A stretch of DNA of 5,631 bases, taken from positions 1 to 5,631 of the forward strand of contig JAUVJT010000143.1 in assembly GCA_030592225.1 (NCBI GenBank), written 5' to 3'. Numbering within the stretch: position 1 is the first letter of the stretch; each line of letters opens with the position of its first letter. Both the position numbers and the translations under genes were made by a program. The notes beneath the pieces were generated by a model, which saw nothing but the letters and a program-made list of their open reading frames with translations, searched no databases and was not told where the DNA came from. Of the stretch, positions 4,580-5,631 are shown piece by piece. The stretch is from Candidatus Stahliibacteriota bacterium (GTDB lineage Bacteria; Hydrothermota; Tepidihabitantia; B3-TA06).

Positions 4580-5533
4580 ATGAACTCGCAAACACTTCCA
4601 GAGCATCATGTGAATATTGTTCCGAGTCTTATACGGCAAGGAGAACGCCTACGTCCTGTTGGAGGCGTTATATATCGAAGACCAGTAAAAGAAACCTTCC
4701 ACGAATTCCTTCTCTACCTATTGCTAGTAGTAACGCTCGGTAAGGAGTGGTATCGCCAACAGATGCTTTTGAAGCAAGAGGATCGTCACGTAATCCTGAA
4801 GTGGTTTAATTCGTTTAAGGAATGGACAAAGTCTAGTTCAATCGAGAGGAATAAAGTAGAGGAAGGTTGGAAAGCATTGCCAACCGGAGAAGTTCAAATA
4901 CTGATGTCCTTGGCTTATGCTATCTTCTGTTTGAGTGTCCAACATAGACTGCCTGATCCTTTGATAAAAAGATTGAGGAATAAGGATCAGTTCCAGGGAG
5001 CATACTACGAAATAACTGTAGCTGCAATAATGGTAAGAGCTGGGTTTACTCTCGATTTTATGAAGGATATAACTCAGGATAAAAGTCGTTGTGAATTTAT
5101 TGCAAAACATAAATATACAGGTATTGAAATTGGCATTGAGGCAAAGAGCCGTCACAGAAAGGGTGTACTTAATCAAGATGGGGAATTCAGTTATAGTGAA
5201 GCTATGAAAGGAGACATAGAGGGTCTTTTCCAAAAGTCACTTACACAGAAACCGAAGGGGCTTCCCTATATTATATTCTTTGATTTAAACTTGCCAGCAA
5301 CGCCTCATATCGTTTGGAGGACTAAGCCATGGGTAGAAGATGTTAAAAAAATTCTCGATGCTCACGGCACACCATCGGTGAAAACCCCTGATCCATTTAA
5401 CGGGTTAATCCTAACAAACTTCTCCTATCATTATGGAGGGAATGAAGGGACTGCACCACCAGGGGAATATATGTTAATCATACCCGAATATTCTGAAGTT
5501 CAACTAAACTCTCCCCCCTACATTCAACGTTGA
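4580..5533 (+). CDS. Uncharacterised protein with PD-(D/E)XK nuclease-like core; 3' end abuts an IS30 element
   Basis: 317 residues as read. I do not recognise a named family. The centre has the order expected of a PD-(D/E)XK (restriction-endonuclease-like) fold: helix FQGAYYEITVAAIMVRAGF with E144, a strand with CEF (E172 in the position of the usual PD/xD), then IEIGIEAKSRHRKGV with E187 and K189 as the E-x-K pair. The later strand GLPYIIFFDLNLP (228-240) fits the same core. Residues 1-130 are mostly helical, with a hydrophobic stretch (FLLYLLLVVTL, 43-53) that may be buried rather than membrane-spanning. Acting on nucleic acid is inference from the motif. Base composition looks AT-richer than fmt/yajC, suggesting transfer. 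No methyltransferase, helicase or other defence partner is in the window. The last 10 bp overlap the converging transposase gene, so the natural C-terminus may be lost. Confidence 0.75.
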   Translation: MNSQTLPEHHVNIVPSLIRQGERLRPVGGVIYRRPVKETFHEFLLYLLLVVTLGKEWYRQQMLLKQEDRHVILKWFNSFKEWTKSSSIERNKVEEGWKALPTGEVQILMSLAYAIFCLSVQHRLPDPLIKRLRNKDQFQGAYYEITVAAIMVRAGFTLDFMKDITQDKSRCEFIAKHKYTGIEIGIEAKSRHRKGVLNQDGEFSYSEAMKGDIEGLFQKSLTQKPKGLPYIIFFDLNLPATPHIVWRTKPWVEDVKKILDAHGTPSVKTPDPFNGLILTNFSYHYGGNEGTAPPGEYMLIIPEYSEVQLNSPPYIQR

Positions 5534-5545
5534 AGTGCAACACTA
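5505..5545. mobile_element. Probable terminal-repeat end of an IS30-family element
   Basis: IS30-type transposase genes usually stop a few tens of bases inside the element's inverted repeat, so the element end should lie just left of the TGA at 5524. The stretch holds CTCCCCCCTACATTCAACG and a perfect 12-bp palindrome TTCAACGTTGAA (5523-5534). The exact boundary, the partner repeat and any target duplication cannot be seen because the other end is outside the window. Confidence 0.45.
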
Positions 5546-5631
5546 AGGTTAGCGACTTCGAGGGGTGTTTTGAAGCCCAGGCACTTCCTGGGTCTGTTAT
5601 TAAGCCTTGACTCTATCAACCTGATATCCTC
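5524..5631 (-). CDS. IS30-family transposase, C-terminal 35 residues, 5' part outside window
   Basis: The minus-strand reading from the right edge is open to a TGA at 5526-5524 and gives EDIRLIESRLNNRPRKCLGF followed by KTPLEVANLSVALQR. The RLNNRPRKCLGFKTPLEV run is the characteristic end of IS30-type DDE transposases (NNRPRK-x-LG-x-x-TP-x-EV), followed by the usual short VAL-R tail. The gene would extend beyond position 5631. It overlaps the 3' end of the nuclease-like gene by 10 bp in convergent orientation. Confidence 0.9.
   Translation of the reverse strand, partial: EDIRLIESRLNNRPRKCLGFKTPLEVANLSVALQR

Noticed and set aside
4838..5233. Minus-strand open frame inside the nuclease-like gene (possible antitoxin or antisense gene)
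   Set aside because: It reflects the AT-rich antisense strand, has no ribosome site and gives no recognisable motif. The plus frame has coherent nuclease-like motifs and a promoter.
4407..5533. Complete restriction-modification or toxin-antitoxin system around the nuclease-like gene
   Set aside because: Only one gene is present. There is no methyltransferase, specificity subunit, helicase or small antitoxin on either side before the IS30 element.

Overview
This is a bacterial chromosomal segment. It carries fmt (formyl-methionine initiation), yajC (Sec accessory subunit), an IS30-type transposase end, Shine-Dalgarno sequences and sigma70-like promoters. No gene fixes the taxon. The DUF4388/roadblock signalling proteins and the unusual YajC suggest a free-living, probably uncultivated, non-enteric lineage; this is inference only.

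Layout. (1) 1-1294, minus strand: two consecutive roadblock/LC7 genes joined by a TAGTG stop/start overlap. The upstream one fuses an N-terminal DUF4388-like domain to a C-terminal roadblock domain through a repeat-built Pro/Thr/Val linker. That linker contains a segment with two DNA hairpins. The downstream gene is a stand-alone roadblock protein that runs off the left edge. (2) 1421-2299, minus: a membrane protein of unknown function with four predicted membrane segments. (3) 2422-2858, plus: a GNAT N-acetyltransferase broken by an apparent one-base deletion. (4) 2859-3013: gene-free, with a strong GC hairpin terminator between the converging GNAT and fmt genes. (5) 3014-4406, minus: yajC followed by an overlapping fmt that has no ATG start. 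(6) 4407-4579: divergent promoter region. (7) 4580-5533, plus: an AT-richer gene with PD-(D/E)XK nuclease-like residues, apparently leaderless, whose 3' end overlaps (8) 5524-5631, minus: the C-terminus of an IS30-family transposase that leaves the window on the right.

Two themes stand out. Four predicted promoters, two for ordinary genes and two for nearly leaderless genes, all have a perfect TTGACA and a 16-bp spacer. There are also several signs of local genome change: the hairpin segment in the linker, the GNAT frameshift, and an IS30 element abutting or truncating a nuclease-like gene. The nuclease-like gene is the best candidate for an undescribed function, but no complete multi-gene system is visible. 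No gene-free stretch exceeds about 175 bases.
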